From: an uncultured Collinsella sp.
GTDB taxonomy: Bacteria > Actinomycetota > Coriobacteriia > Coriobacteriales > Coriobacteriaceae
DNA length: 23,308 nt
NCBI GenBank assembly: GCA_959599635.1
Contig: CAUGJN010000020.1
Coordinates: forward strand, 1-23,308
Direction of reading: 5' to 3'
Positions 6,572-14,250 of this stretch are shown in pieces; position 1 is the stretch's first letter; every line of letters starts with the position of its first letter. Under the pieces are notes generated by a model that had not been told where the DNA came from, ran no database searches, and worked only from the letters and a program-made list of their open reading frames with translations. The translations under genes were made by a program, and so were the position numbers.

Positions 6572-8719
6572 TTACTTCCCCTGCACCATGGTGAGCGAGA
6601 TCTTCTTGCGGTCGCGATCGACCTTTTCGACCCACACCTTGACCGTGTCACCGACGCGCACCACGTCGCTGGGGTGCTTGACGAAGCGGTTGGCCAGCTT
6701 GGAGATGTGCACGAGGCCGTCCTGGTGCACGCCCACGTCGACGAAGGCGCCAAAGTCGACGACGTTGCGCACCGTGCCCTTGAGCTCCATGCCGGGCTCC
6801 AGGTCGTCAATAGAAAGTGCCGAGCGGCTAAAGACCACCTCGGGCGCGTCGTCGCGCGGGTCGCGGCCGGGCTTCTTGAGCTCGTTGACAATGTCGATGA
6901 GCGTGAGGGTGCCGCAGTCTAGGTTGCTTGCCAGCGCCGAGATGCTGCCCAGACGGCGCTCGATGTCGGGTACGCCGCCGCGGCTGAGCTCGCTTGCCGC
7001 AACGCCGGCGCGTTCCAGGACGGCCGTGGCCACCTCGTAGCTTTCGGGGTGGACGCTCGTCGCGTCGAGCGGGTTCTTGCCGCCGCTAATGCGCAGGAAG
7101 CCCGCGGCGTTGAGATATGCCTTGGGTCCCAGCTTGGGGACCTTCTTAAGCTGGCGTCGATCGGTAAAAGCACCGTTTTCCTCGCGGTAAGCCACGATGT
7201 TTTTGGCCACGCTCGGCGTGATGCCCGACACGTAGCCCAGCAGGCTTGCGCTCGCGGTGTTGACGTCGACGCCCACGCGGTTGACGACGTCTTCCACCAC
7301 GTGGCCCAGGGTGCGCGAGAGCTCGGCCTGGTCAAGGTCGTGCTGGTACTGACCCACGCCGATGGACTGGGGCGGAATCTTGACGAGCTCTGCCAACGGG
7401 TCCTGCAGGCGGCGGCCCAGGCTCATGGCGCCACGCACGGTGACGTCCAGGTCGGGATATTCCTGGCTGGCAAGCTCGGAAGCGGAGTACACCGATGCGC
7501 CGGCCTCGTTGACGATGGTGTATCGCAGCCCGGGCGCCTGCTCGGCAATGAACTCCGAGACGACTTCCTCGGTCTCGCGGCTAGCGGTGCCGTTGCCGAT
7601 GACGATGGTGTTGACGCCGTCCTTCTTGACGAGGCGGGCGAGCTCGCGCTTGGTGCCGGCGACGTCGTGGCGCGGCTTGGTGGGGTAGACCACGCCGTGG
7701 TCGAGTAGCTTGCCGGTCTCGTCCATGACGGCGACCTTGCAGCCGGTGCGGTAGCCCGGGTCGAGCGCGAGCACGCGGGCGCCGCGGACGGGGCGTGCCG
7801 AGAGCAGGCCCTCAAGATTCTTGGCAAAGATGTTGATGGCCTCGGTTTGGGCGCGAACGGTGAGTTTGGCGCGGGCCTCGCGCTCCAGCGAGGGGGCCAT
7901 GAGGCGCTTGTAGCCGTCGGCGATGGCGGCATCGAAGATGGGGGCGAAGACGCCCTGACGTCGGGGCCAACGGCTGCCGAGGCGTGCTGTGGCGGCGGCG
8001 CCGTCGACGTTCACGCGCACGCGAAGCTTGCCCTCGCGCTCGCCACGGTCGATAGCCAGCACGCGGTGGTTGGGAATGCGGCGTAGCGGCTCGCCAAAGT
8101 TGTAGTAGGGCTCGTAGGGAGTCTTCTCCGCGGGGTCGGTGGCCTCGACGACGATGTCGGCGGTGTTTTGCGTAAAGGCACGCAGGTCGGCGACGTTCTC
8201 GGGGTCCTCGGCCACCGTCTCGGCAACGATGTCGGCCGCACCCGCGAGCGCCTTCTCGGGTGTGTCGAAGCCGGCCTCCTCGTTGACGTATGCCGCGGCG
8301 GCGTCGAGCGCGCTGCCCTTGGCCGAGGCCTGCATGATAATCATGTTGGCGAGCGGCTCCAGGCCTGCCTCGCGGGCCTTCTGCGCGCGGGTCATGCGCT
8401 TTTTGCGGTAGGGCTTGTAGAGGTCCTCGACACGCTGGAGCTGCGTGGCCTCGCGAATCTGCTGCTCGAGTTCGGGCGTGAGCTTGCCCTGGGCGTCGAT
8501 GAGCAGAATGACGTCCTCTTTACGCTGCTCAAGATTGCGCAGGTATGACAGGCGCTCGTCGAGGGCGCGCAGGGCGACGTCATCCATGCCGCCCGTGGCC
8601 TCCTTGCGGTAGCGCGAGATAAAGGGGATGGTGTTGCCCTCGTCGATGAGCTTGACAGCCGCCTCGACGTTGGCGGCCTTAAGGTTGAGCTCGCGGGCGA
8701 GCTGGGCGATAAGATCCAT
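6572..8719 (-). CDS. tex: Tex family RNA-binding transcription accessory protein
   Basis: The protein is 715 aa, the normal length for Tex. In order it shows the N-terminal helical Tex domain (DEGNTIPFISRYRKEATGG, 26-44; LYKPYRKKRMTRAQKAREAGL, 100-120), a YqgF/RNase H-like domain (VLALDPGYRTGCKVAV, 316-331), helix-hairpin-helix repeats (about 487-545), and a C-terminal S1 domain (LKGTVRNVVDFGAFVDVGVHQDGLVHIS within 646-673). Tex binds nucleic acids and is thought to help transcription and RNA turnover in the cytoplasm; family members are conserved and usually single-copy. The ATG at 8719 has AAGGAG just upstream. A 32-residue upstream extension of the frame lacks any family similarity. A weak extended -10 (TG-G-TATCCT, minus strand, 8772-8764) may be the promoter. 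Confidence 0.95.
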   Translation of the reverse strand: MDLIAQLARELNLKAANVEAAVKLIDEGNTIPFISRYRKEATGGMDDVALRALDERLSYLRNLEQRKEDVILLIDAQGKLTPELEQQIREATQLQRVEDLYKPYRKKRMTRAQKAREAGLEPLANMIIMQASAKGSALDAAAAYVNEEAGFDTPEKALAGAADIVAETVAEDPENVADLRAFTQNTADIVVEATDPAEKTPYEPYYNFGEPLRRIPNHRVLAIDRGEREGKLRVRVNVDGAAATARLGSRWPRRQGVFAPIFDAAIADGYKRLMAPSLEREARAKLTVRAQTEAINIFAKNLEGLLSARPVRGARVLALDPGYRTGCKVAVMDETGKLLDHGVVYPTKPRHDVAGTKRELARLVKKDGVNTIVIGNGTASRETEEVVSEFIAEQAPGLRYTIVNEAGASVYSASELASQEYPDLDVTVRGAMSLGRRLQDPLAELVKIPPQSIGVGQYQHDLDQAELSRTLGHVVEDVVNRVGVDVNTASASLLGYVSGITPSVAKNIVAYREENGAFTDRRQLKKVPKLGPKAYLNAAGFLRISGGKNPLDATSVHPESYEVATAVLERAGVAASELSRGGVPDIERRLGSISALASNLDCGTLTLIDIVNELKKPGRDPRDDAPEVVFSRSALSIDDLEPGMELKGTVRNVVDFGAFVDVGVHQDGLVHISKLANRFVKHPSDVVRVGDTVKVWVEKVDRDRKKISLTMVQGK

Positions 8720-8800
8720 GGGACTCCTTGCGTTTAAGGTGCGTTTGCAGCACAGGGCTACCAAGGATACCACCTGCCACTTCGCCCAAAAAAGACTGTT

Positions 8801-8981
8801 TTGGCGCGGAACCACGAAAGCGGCCTATCTACTACGTTTGAACCGTGTGGGTCGACCATCCCCCGGTTTTCCGAAAATGCGCAACTCGTCTACCTGCGGT
8901 TTTTATTCCGCGAAATTTGGCATGGTTGAGGGCGATCGGTTAAACGTAGTAGATAGGCACATTTCGTGGCGAACGAACCAA
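8801..8981. repeat. Large interrupted palindrome (candidate structured RNA or MITE-like element)
   Basis: The core is a perfect 17-bp inverted repeat, GCCTATCTACTACGTTT (8823-8839) with AAACGTAGTAGATAGGC (8942-8958). It continues inward as AACCG/CGGTT after a 1-nt bulge. Outward, after a 3x3 internal loop, CCACGAAA (8812-8819) pairs with TTTCGTGG (8962-8969), and TTGG/CCAA close the base. The interior of about 90 nt has further small stems, for example GCGG/CCGC at 8896-8911. No open frame lies inside, and I see no clear target-site duplication. Confidence 0.7.
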
Positions 8982-9029
8982 GCTGAGGCGCAAAAAGGCC
9001 CCCCGCCTCAGAAAAATCGTCAGCGAAGT

Positions 9030-9068
9030 AGCAAAATGCCCCGCGGGCAGGAGGCTGCTCGCGGGGCA
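9030..9068 (-). terminator. Intrinsic terminator of the SDR-MFS-Gfo/Idh operon
   Basis: On the minus strand TGCCCCGCG (9068-9060) pairs with CGCGGGGCA (9045-9037), with an inner GCAG/CTGC stem and a 4-nt loop. TTTTGCT follows. It lies about 70 nt after the oxidoreductase stop. Confidence 0.8.
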
Positions 9069-9140
9069 AAGAAGAGGGGCTTATTTGTGGCGGACCGAGG
9101 GACTCGGCATGGGGTTTCTGCCGCGGCCGCTCTTAAGGCA

Positions 9141-10181
9141 TTACAGCTCGACGAGCTGGCCGGTCTCGGCGGCCTCCTTGATGGCGTTAAGCAGCGTGAG
9201 CGTCTTAACGTTGTCGGCGGGGGTCACGACGGGCTCGACCTCGCGGCGGACGACCTTCACAAAGTGCTTGAGCTGCATCTTGTGCGGCAGCGCCGGGTCG
9301 ACGGCCGGAATCTCCATCTGCAGCGGCTTGTGCCAGTTGGAGGCGCCGTCGTAGGAGAACTGATGCAGGCGGGGCAGCGAAAGGGCACCCAAGGTTCCGC
9401 CGATAAAGTAGGCGTCGGCGTCGAAGGGGCGGTACTGCGGATCCTCGCGAGCGGTGGCCTCCCAGTTCCAGGGGCTGACGGTGGCGTCGGAGATGGTCAT
9501 GCTCGCAAGCGCGCCATCGGCAAAACGGACGTTGACCACGGCGGAGTCCTCGGTCTCAAAACCGCGGGCGGCGCTGGACTGCATGCCCTGGACGGCGACG
9601 GGCTCGCCCAGCAGGTAGCGGAGCAGGTCCACGTCGTGAACCAGGTTGACCAAGATCGGTCCGGCACCCTTCTTGCGGCGCCACTCGACATCGAAGTACT
9701 CGTCATTCTTATAGATCATGTAGTGGAAGCTCGACACGGTGAGCTTGCCCAGCTCGCCGGACTCGATGATCTCCTTGGCCTTGTTGACGAAGGGGTTGTG
9801 GCGACGGTGCTGACCCACGAGCACGGGCACGCCGGCGGTCTCGGCCTCGGCGGCGAAAGCCTGGGCATCCTCGAGGTCGTTGGAGATCGGCTTTTCGACC
9901 AGCGGCACGATGTTGCGCTTGATGGCCTCGCGGGCAACGCCCAAGTGCAGGTCGTTGGGGGTGGCGATGATGACGGCCTCGGGCTTGACCTCGTCCATCA
10001 TCTGGGCGGGATCGGTAAAGAACGGCACGCCGGCAGCCTCGGCCGTGGCGCGGGCGCCCTCAAAGGCGTCGGCGATGGCGACGAGCTCGGCCTCGGGCTC
10101 CTCGGTGACAAAGCGGATGTGGTTGCGGCCCATGGCGCCGGCGCCGATGACGGCAATGCGGACGGGGTTGAGCTCAGACAT
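9141..10181 (-). CDS. Gfo/Idh/MocA family NAD(P)-dependent oxidoreductase
   Basis: The protein is 346 aa. A Rossmann domain opens with IAVIGAGAMGRNH (G13, G15, G18 of the dinucleotide loop), followed by AIADAF and VIIATPN, and the family motif VEKP with E96-K97-P98. The C-terminal sheet domain carries VNLVHDVDLLRYL (178-190), which supplies the catalytic His182/Asp185 region. Family members oxidise or reduce hydroxyl groups of sugars, inositols and related polyols. The exact substrate is not visible. The ATG at 10181 has AAGGAG 6 nt upstream. It is the last gene of a leftward group with an MFS carrier and an SDR dehydrogenase, which suggests that all three handle one substrate. Confidence 0.88.
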   Translation of the reverse strand: MSELNPVRIAVIGAGAMGRNHIRFVTEEPEAELVAIADAFEGARATAEAAGVPFFTDPAQMMDEVKPEAVIIATPNDLHLGVAREAIKRNIVPLVEKPISNDLEDAQAFAAEAETAGVPVLVGQHRRHNPFVNKAKEIIESGELGKLTVSSFHYMIYKNDEYFDVEWRRKKGAGPILVNLVHDVDLLRYLLGEPVAVQGMQSSAARGFETEDSAVVNVRFADGALASMTISDATVSPWNWEATAREDPQYRPFDADAYFIGGTLGALSLPRLHQFSYDGASNWHKPLQMEIPAVDPALPHKMQLKHFVKVVRREVEPVVTPADNVKTLTLLNAIKEAAETGQLVEL

Positions 10182-10211
10182 TTCGACTCCTTAATGCTGG
10201 TGGCTGGTGGA

Positions 10212-10242
10212 ATGTGACAAAGGGACAGTCCCTTTGTCACAT
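10212..10242. repeat. Perfect palindrome between MFS and Gfo/Idh genes (REP-like)
   Basis: ATGTGACAAAGGGA (10212-10225) and TCCCTTTGTCACAT (10229-10242) form a perfect 14-bp stem with a 3-nt CAG loop. It fills much of the 69-nt gap between two co-directional genes. No U-tract follows on the minus strand, so it is more likely an mRNA processing or stability element, or a dispersed REP-type repeat, than a full terminator. Confidence 0.75.
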
Positions 10243-10250
10243 CGGTAAAA

Positions 10251-11507
10251 CTAGGCGGACTTCTTCTTGCTGTCGGAGACCATCATGTAGAGGGTGAGCA
10301 CGACGGCGATGGCGGCGATCACGATGGCACCGTAGAAGGACTGCTGGTAGGCGGCGCTGCCGGCCTCGGCGTGATACAGCACGGCAGTGATGGGCTGGCT
10401 GATCCAGGTAGAGGCGGCGTAGCCCAAAAACATGATGCCGTAGTTGACACCGATGTTGCTGGTGCCAAAGGCGCCACCGGTGAGCGGCGGGTAGATGACG
10501 AGCAGGGCGCCAAAGCTAAAGCCGAGCAGAGCGAGCGCCACAAAGAACATGCTCTGCGTAAAGCTCATCGACATGATGACGAGCGCGACGATGGTCACGA
10601 CAAGGCTGATGAGCAGCGACTTGTAGGCACCGATCTTGTCGATGATCTGGCCAAAGGAAAGGCGACCGACCAGGTTGGCGCAGGTGTTGACGGAGACGAC
10701 CACGCCGCCGAGGGCGACGGCTGCGGCACTCGTGGGGTCGGCGAAGAGCTGGACGGCGGCGATGGAGGCAACCTTGCCCACAAGCAGGGTGCCCGCGGTG
10801 GCGGCGAAGGCGAAGGTGGCGATGAGGACCCAGAAGCGCGGGGTTTTGACCATCTCGCCCGGGGTGAGGTCGCCGAAGGTACCGGCGTGCGCGCCGCCCT
10901 TGGGGGCCTCGAAGCCCTCGGGCAGCCAACCGGCCTCGGGGGCCTTCAGGAACAGGGCGGAGGCGGCGATCGTCACAAAGAAGATGACGCCGAGTGCCTT
11001 GAGGGCGCCAAAGATGCCCAGACTCGGGATGAGCAGCGAGGCGAGCACCGGGGACAGCACAGCGGGGCCGGCGGTCGAAGCGGCCAGGGTGATGCCGGAG
11101 GCGAGGCCCTTTTTGTCGATGAACCACTTTTGGCCGGTGGTGAGCGCGGGGTTGTAGCCCAGGCCGTTGCCGATGGCGGCGACGAGCGAGAACCACAGGT
11201 AGAACTGCCACGGCTCGGTGACGGTGCCGGACATGAACCAGCCCACGCCGTAGCACACGGCGGCAGCGATCACGACGTTGCGCGGGCCGATCTTATCGGA
11301 GATGCGGCCGGCGAAGATGCCCGTCACGGCCATGATGGTCTGGAAGACCGGGAAAGCCCAGGTAAGTGCGCTGGACCACTCGGGGTAGACGGCGAGCAGG
11401 TTCTTGGACACGACGGAGTACAGCGCGATGGAACTGATGAAGAACATGGTGACGCACGCGGCGGAAAGCACGACGGCGCGACCCTTGTTGGAGTTGGTGG
11501 AAGCCAT
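10251..11507 (-). CDS. MFS transporter, oxalate/formate antiporter (OFA)-like
   Basis: The protein is 418 aa with about 12 hydrophobic membrane segments, the usual MFS size. The cytoplasmic loop between segments 2 and 3 has the MFS motif GRISDKIGPR (67-76), with a related copy GRLSFGQIIDKIG in the second half. The central loop (PEAGWLPEGFEAP ... DLTPGEMVKTPRFWVL) has the spacing seen in the OFA group. OFA carriers exchange or import small carboxylates, but many members of the group have unknown substrates, so oxalate or formate should not be assumed. Context with an SDR and a Gfo/Idh enzyme points to uptake of a polyol or sugar-acid-like compound. The ATG at 11507 has only a modest ribosome site (GAAAGAG). 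Confidence 0.85.
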   Translation of the reverse strand: MASTNSNKGRAVVLSAACVTMFFISSIALYSVVSKNLLAVYPEWSSALTWAFPVFQTIMAVTGIFAGRISDKIGPRNVVIAAAVCYGVGWFMSGTVTEPWQFYLWFSLVAAIGNGLGYNPALTTGQKWFIDKKGLASGITLAASTAGPAVLSPVLASLLIPSLGIFGALKALGVIFFVTIAASALFLKAPEAGWLPEGFEAPKGGAHAGTFGDLTPGEMVKTPRFWVLIATFAFAATAGTLLVGKVASIAAVQLFADPTSAAAVALGGVVVSVNTCANLVGRLSFGQIIDKIGAYKSLLISLVVTIVALVIMSMSFTQSMFFVALALLGFSFGALLVIYPPLTGGAFGTSNIGVNYGIMFLGYAASTWISQPITAVLYHAEAGSAAYQQSFYGAIVIAAIAVVLTLYMMVSDSKKKSA

Positions 11508-11528
11508 GGGACTCTTTCTAATCGATGC

Positions 11529-11569
11529 GGGGGGAGGGGAGGGGCAAACGCCGCTGAGGTGCTTGCCCC
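11529..11569. other. G-run cluster and hairpin between SDR and MFS genes
   Basis: On the plus (template) strand, G-runs of 6, 4 and 4 (11529-11544) are separated by single A's. GGGGCAA (11541-11547) pairs with TTGCCCC (11563-11569). This may slow transcription or partly separate expression of the SDR gene from the MFS gene. Confidence 0.35.
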
Positions 11570-11592
11570 GCGCCCCTTTCTACCGGGCTTGT

Positions 11593-12474
11593 TTACTGGT
11601 CAGTCGGCTTTGCGACGCCGGACTCGTCGGACCAAAGCTCGACACCCTTGTTCTTGAGGTAGTTGTCGGCAAAGGCGCGGCGGCCGCCGGGCTTGGCGGT
11701 GAGGTCGCCCATCATATTGGAGAAACCGCCATCGACCTTGATGGCGTCGCCGGTGGTAAAGTCCGAGCGCTTGGATGCCAGGAACATGACGGCATTGGCG
11801 ATATCGCTGACCTCGCCGATGCGGCGCGTGGCGATAAGACGGCTGCGGCTCTTCTCGACCTCGGGGTCGGCGTAAAAGCTCGCCGACATGGGGGTCTTGA
11901 CAAAGCAGGGCTCGACGCAGTTGGAGCGCACGCCGTAGGGGCCCCACTCGGCAGCCAGCATCTTGGACATCATGTTGACGCCCGCCTTGGTGGAGCTGTA
12001 CACGCCCGAGAACGTCTCGGGGGAGTGGCTGGCAACGGTCGAGATGTGCACCAGGCGACCCTGGCCGGCCTTGATCATCTCGCGACCAAAGCGCTGCGAG
12101 GTGATGAAGTAGCCGGTGAGGTTGACGTTGATGACCTCGTTCCAGTCACTCAGCGGCAGGTCCTCCATGGCTGCGAAGCGCAGGATGCCGGCGGTGTTGA
12201 CGAGAACGTCGACGCGGCCGAACTCGGCGATGGTGGCGTCGACGGCGGCCTGGACCTCGTCCTCGTTGCAGGCGTTCATCTTGTAGCCCTCGGCGTGGAT
12301 ACCAAACTCGGCGGCGAGGTCGGCGGCTGCGGCCTTGACCTTCTCCTCGTCCAGGTCGAGCAGGACGACATTGGCGCCGTTGCGGGCGAACTCGCGGCAA
12401 ATCTCGACGCCCATACCGCCGAGTGCGCCGGTCACGGCGCAGACATCGCCCTCGAGCTTAAGCCAATTGCTCAT
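11593..12474 (-). CDS. Short-chain dehydrogenase/reductase (SDR)
   Basis: The protein is 293 aa, somewhat longer than classical SDRs (~250 aa) because of a C-terminal extension after DGGFSNMMG. It has the NAD(P) loop TGALGGMG (15-22), an acidic LLDLD at the end of strand 2 that favours NAD over NADP, VNTAG (92-96), and the active-site Y159-x3-K163 (YSSTK). The position 13 residues before Tyr, normally the catalytic Ser, is Thr146, with Ser145 next to it. The enzyme probably oxidises a hydroxyl group in the cytoplasm. The ATG at 12474 has GAAGGGAAG upstream. It is the first gene of the leftward group and faces a LysR regulator across 233 bp. Confidence 0.88.
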   Translation of the reverse strand: MSNWLKLEGDVCAVTGALGGMGVEICREFARNGANVVLLDLDEEKVKAAAADLAAEFGIHAEGYKMNACNEDEVQAAVDATIAEFGRVDVLVNTAGILRFAAMEDLPLSDWNEVINVNLTGYFITSQRFGREMIKAGQGRLVHISTVASHSPETFSGVYSSTKAGVNMMSKMLAAEWGPYGVRSNCVEPCFVKTPMSASFYADPEVEKSRSRLIATRRIGEVSDIANAVMFLASKRSDFTTGDAIKVDGGFSNMMGDLTAKPGGRRAFADNYLKNKGVELWSDESGVAKPTDQ

Positions 12475-12500
12475 AGGAACTTCCCTTCTTGTGCCTCCCA

Positions 12501-12527
12501 GTGGGTCGCTCCCATTAACCGACCCAC
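12501..12527 (-). promoter_or_regulatory. Hairpin in the SDR leader
   Basis: GTGGGTCG (12501-12508) and CGACCCAC (12520-12527) form a perfect 8-bp stem with an 11-nt loop. It would be transcribed in the 5' leader of the SDR mRNA, about 27 nt before the start codon. Confidence 0.45.
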
Positions 12528-12543
12528 GTGGTTTTCGCTGGTT

Positions 12544-12572
12544 ATCGTATGCTTTGCATTTGCGCAGGTGAA
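12544..12572 (-). promoter_or_regulatory. Possible promoter of the SDR-MFS-Gfo/Idh operon
   Basis: On the minus strand TTCACC (12572-12567) and TACGAT (12549-12544) are 17 nt apart. Two direct TTGCAT copies (12554-12559 and 12573-12578) flank the -35 and are candidate LysR contacts. Confidence 0.4.
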
Positions 12573-12590
12573 TTGCATATTTGTTAGAAT
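12560..12590 (+). promoter_or_regulatory. Possible promoter of the LysR gene, overlapping the divergent one
   Basis: An extended -10, TG-T-TAGAAT (12582-12590), lies 19 nt after TTGCGC (12560-12565). It overlaps the leftward promoter, a common layout for LysR regulators that repress themselves and activate the neighbour. Confidence 0.4.
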
Positions 12591-12707
12591 GGCGTTAACC
12601 ATAGGTTTACATTATGCGATGCAGTTCATTCTCAATTGAGCGCATGACCTGCGAAAACAACCTCCTGTGGCACCATGTGGCCACGGGCGCGAAAACGGGA
12701 GATTGAC

Positions 12708-13586
12708 GTGTACGATCGACGACTTGAGGCCATATCGGCCGCTGCGGAGCTGGGAAGCTTCTCGCGTGCGGCGGCACAATTGCGCGTGTCGACTCCGGCG
12801 CTCGTCAAGCAGGTGTCGGGCTTCGAGGCCGAGTTCGGCATCACGCTGTTCGAACGCTCGCACTCGGGCGTCAAAGTGACGCCGGCCGGCGCACTGCTGG
12901 TGGACGACGCGCGCTCGATCATGCGGCAGTCCGAGGACGCGCTGCGCCGTGCCCGACGCGCGGCGGGCGATGGCGGTGCCGTGCGCCTGGGCGTGTCGAT
13001 GATGTGCCCGGGGCGCCAAACGCTGTCGATGTGGTCGGGCATCCACGATCTGGAACCGTCGCTGCGATTTGAAATCGTGCCGGTAAGCGATCTCTACGAC
13101 GAGCGCGAGACCGTCATGCGTAGCTTGGGCCGCGAGGTCGATGTGGTGCAATCGAGTTTTTCTACCCCACGCTGGGGTGATGCCTGCCAAAAGCTCCGCA
13201 TTGTCAACGTGCCGTTTTATATCGATCTGCCGCGCACGAGCCCGCTGGCGCGCAAGAATCGCATTACGGTTGCCGACTTGGAGGGTATGCGTCTGCGCGT
13301 ACTGCGCCACGGCAACGACGCCATGGACAGCCTGCGCATCGATCTTTTGGCCGATGGCGGCGTGGACGTGATCGACGTGGACAGTTTTGACTTTGCGCTC
13401 TTTAACGAGGCGGAGGAAAAGGGCGACGCGGTGCTCACTTGCGGGGCGTGGTCGGGCGTGCACCCGGCTTTTGTAGGCGTGCCGTTCCTATGTGGCCGCG
13501 AGGTGCCGGTCTTCTTGCACTACCCGCTCGAGCCCACCCTCCAAGTACAAAAATTCGTCAACGCCATGGCCCAACTTCTCAAGTAG
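12708..13586 (+). CDS. LysR-type transcriptional regulator
   Basis: The protein is 292 aa. Residues 1-60 form the LysR winged helix-turn-helix: LEAISAAAELGSFSRAAAQLRVSTPALVKQ, FEAEFGITLFERS and VTPAGALL. The rest is a two-lobed effector-binding domain starting with VRLGVSMMCPG. I chose GTG at 12708 because GGGAG lies a few nt upstream and the protein then begins at the normal family position (YDRRLEAI). An ATG at 12675 would add 11 residues and has no ribosome site. It diverges from the SDR gene and most likely controls the SDR-MFS-Gfo/Idh operon in response to that pathway's substrate. A weak GTAGCT/AGCTAC inverted repeat overlaps the stop codon, and no clear terminator follows. Confidence 0.88.
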   Translation: MYDRRLEAISAAAELGSFSRAAAQLRVSTPALVKQVSGFEAEFGITLFERSHSGVKVTPAGALLVDDARSIMRQSEDALRRARRAAGDGGAVRLGVSMMCPGRQTLSMWSGIHDLEPSLRFEIVPVSDLYDERETVMRSLGREVDVVQSSFSTPRWGDACQKLRIVNVPFYIDLPRTSPLARKNRITVADLEGMRLRVLRHGNDAMDSLRIDLLADGGVDVIDVDSFDFALFNEAEEKGDAVLTCGAWSGVHPAFVGVPFLCGREVPVFLHYPLEPTLQVQKFVNAMAQLLK

Positions 13587-13661
13587 CTCATTTAGGACGG
13601 GGCTTTTTTAGCTACATCGGGCATGGTCCTGGATAAGGGGTCAAATTATATGGGGGCCTGT

Positions 13662-13976
13662 TTATTCCGCAAGCAGCACCTGCAGGTAATCGCGCTTTCC
13701 GTGGAGGACGCGGTCGATATAGACCTTCTGGTGAAAGCGGTAAAACGCGAGATAGTTGTCGCAGACCACGAAGCGGTAATCGGAGCGTAGGGGATAGATC
13801 GAGGAGAGTGGCGTACCCGACTCCGGGAAGCTGGATAGCAGGTCTATCCGAGCGAGGATACCTTCTACGATTCTCTCCGCTGCTGTGGGATTGTCCTGTT
13901 CGACGGCAATGTAGTCCCAGATGTCGTCGAGATCTTGCAGAGCCAGCGGAGAGTAAACGACCTCGCAACTATGCAT
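13662..13976 (-). CDS. RelE/ParE family toxin of a type II toxin-antitoxin pair
   Basis: The protein is 104 aa, the usual size for ParE/RelE toxins. It opens with CEVVYSPLALQDLDDIWDYI (4-23), a typical first strand and helix. It ends with YRFVVCDNYLAFYRF (67-81) and VYIDRVLHGKRDYLQVL (85-101), the most conserved part of ParE-type relatives. ParE members poison DNA gyrase and RelE members cut mRNA at the ribosome; the sequence looks nearer to ParE, but the target is inferred. The ATG at 13976 overlaps the antitoxin gene by 8 bp and has only a weak ribosome site, so translation is probably coupled. A longer frame upstream to 14063 is within the antitoxin gene and is not real. Confidence 0.87.
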   Translation of the reverse strand: MHSCEVVYSPLALQDLDDIWDYIAVEQDNPTAAERIVEGILARIDLLSSFPESGTPLSSIYPLRSDYRFVVCDNYLAFYRFHQKVYIDRVLHGKRDYLQVLLAE

Positions 13977-14232
13977 GGCTTGCGGCCTTGCGGCGGAAGT
14001 GCTCGGCGACGTTGTCCGACGAGACCCATCCGCTCTCATCTCCCGAGCTGCGCCCGCGCTCAAGCTCCGACATCAGCGTACTGATGGCGCAAAACCGGTC
14101 GTAATCTTTCATGTCGAGCACCGCGTAGCAACCGTGCCCGTTTTTGGTCAGGAACACCGGGGAGCCCTCGTGGACATCGGAGAGCACCTCGTTGTAATTG
14201 CGTAAATCGGAAACAGGCTTAATGGCAGGCAT
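13969..14232 (-). CDS. Phd/YefM family antitoxin
   Basis: The protein is 87 aa. MPAIKPVSDLRNYNEVLSDV (1-20) and GSPVFLTKNGHGCYAVLDMKDYDR together form the Phd/YefM DNA-binding fold. The C-terminal part (about 52-87) is charged and probably disordered until it wraps the toxin. The antitoxin neutralises the adjacent ParE-like toxin and, alone or as a complex, represses its own promoter. The ATG at 14232 has GGAG 6 nt upstream; a TTG 12 nt earlier is less likely. Gene order is antitoxin first, then toxin, with an 8-bp overlap. Confidence 0.87.
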   Translation of the reverse strand: MPAIKPVSDLRNYNEVLSDVHEGSPVFLTKNGHGCYAVLDMKDYDRFCAISTLMSELERGRSSGDESGWVSSDNVAEHFRRKAASHA

Positions 14233-14250
14233 ATAAGGCTCCAATCGATG

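Larger units (their letters stand above)
8720..9140. other. Gene-free stretch between tex and the Gfo/Idh gene
   Basis: No credible gene is present. It holds the tex leader (8720-8800), a large interrupted palindrome (8801-8981), a GC-rich 8-bp hairpin (CTGAGGCG at 8983-8990 with CGCCTCAG at 9004-9011) without a U-tract, and the terminator of the Gfo/Idh operon (9030-9068). In the remaining 70 nt before the oxidoreductase stop I see only 3' leader-like sequence. Confidence 0.6.

Noticed and set aside
8983..9011. 8-bp GC-rich hairpin as a terminator
   Set aside because: Neither strand has a U-tract after the stem; the better terminator for the leftward operon is at 9030-9068.
8628..11657. Plus-strand frames at 8628-10217 and 10371-11657
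   Set aside because: They run antisense to the Gfo/Idh and MFS genes; the first also crosses the palindrome at 8801-8981. Neither has a start signal or domain.
13583..13661. LysR terminator or a feature in the gap before the toxin gene
   Set aside because: GTAGCT/AGCTAC gives only a 6-bp stem with a large loop, and the T-run lies inside the loop; nothing else is recognisable in this short gap.
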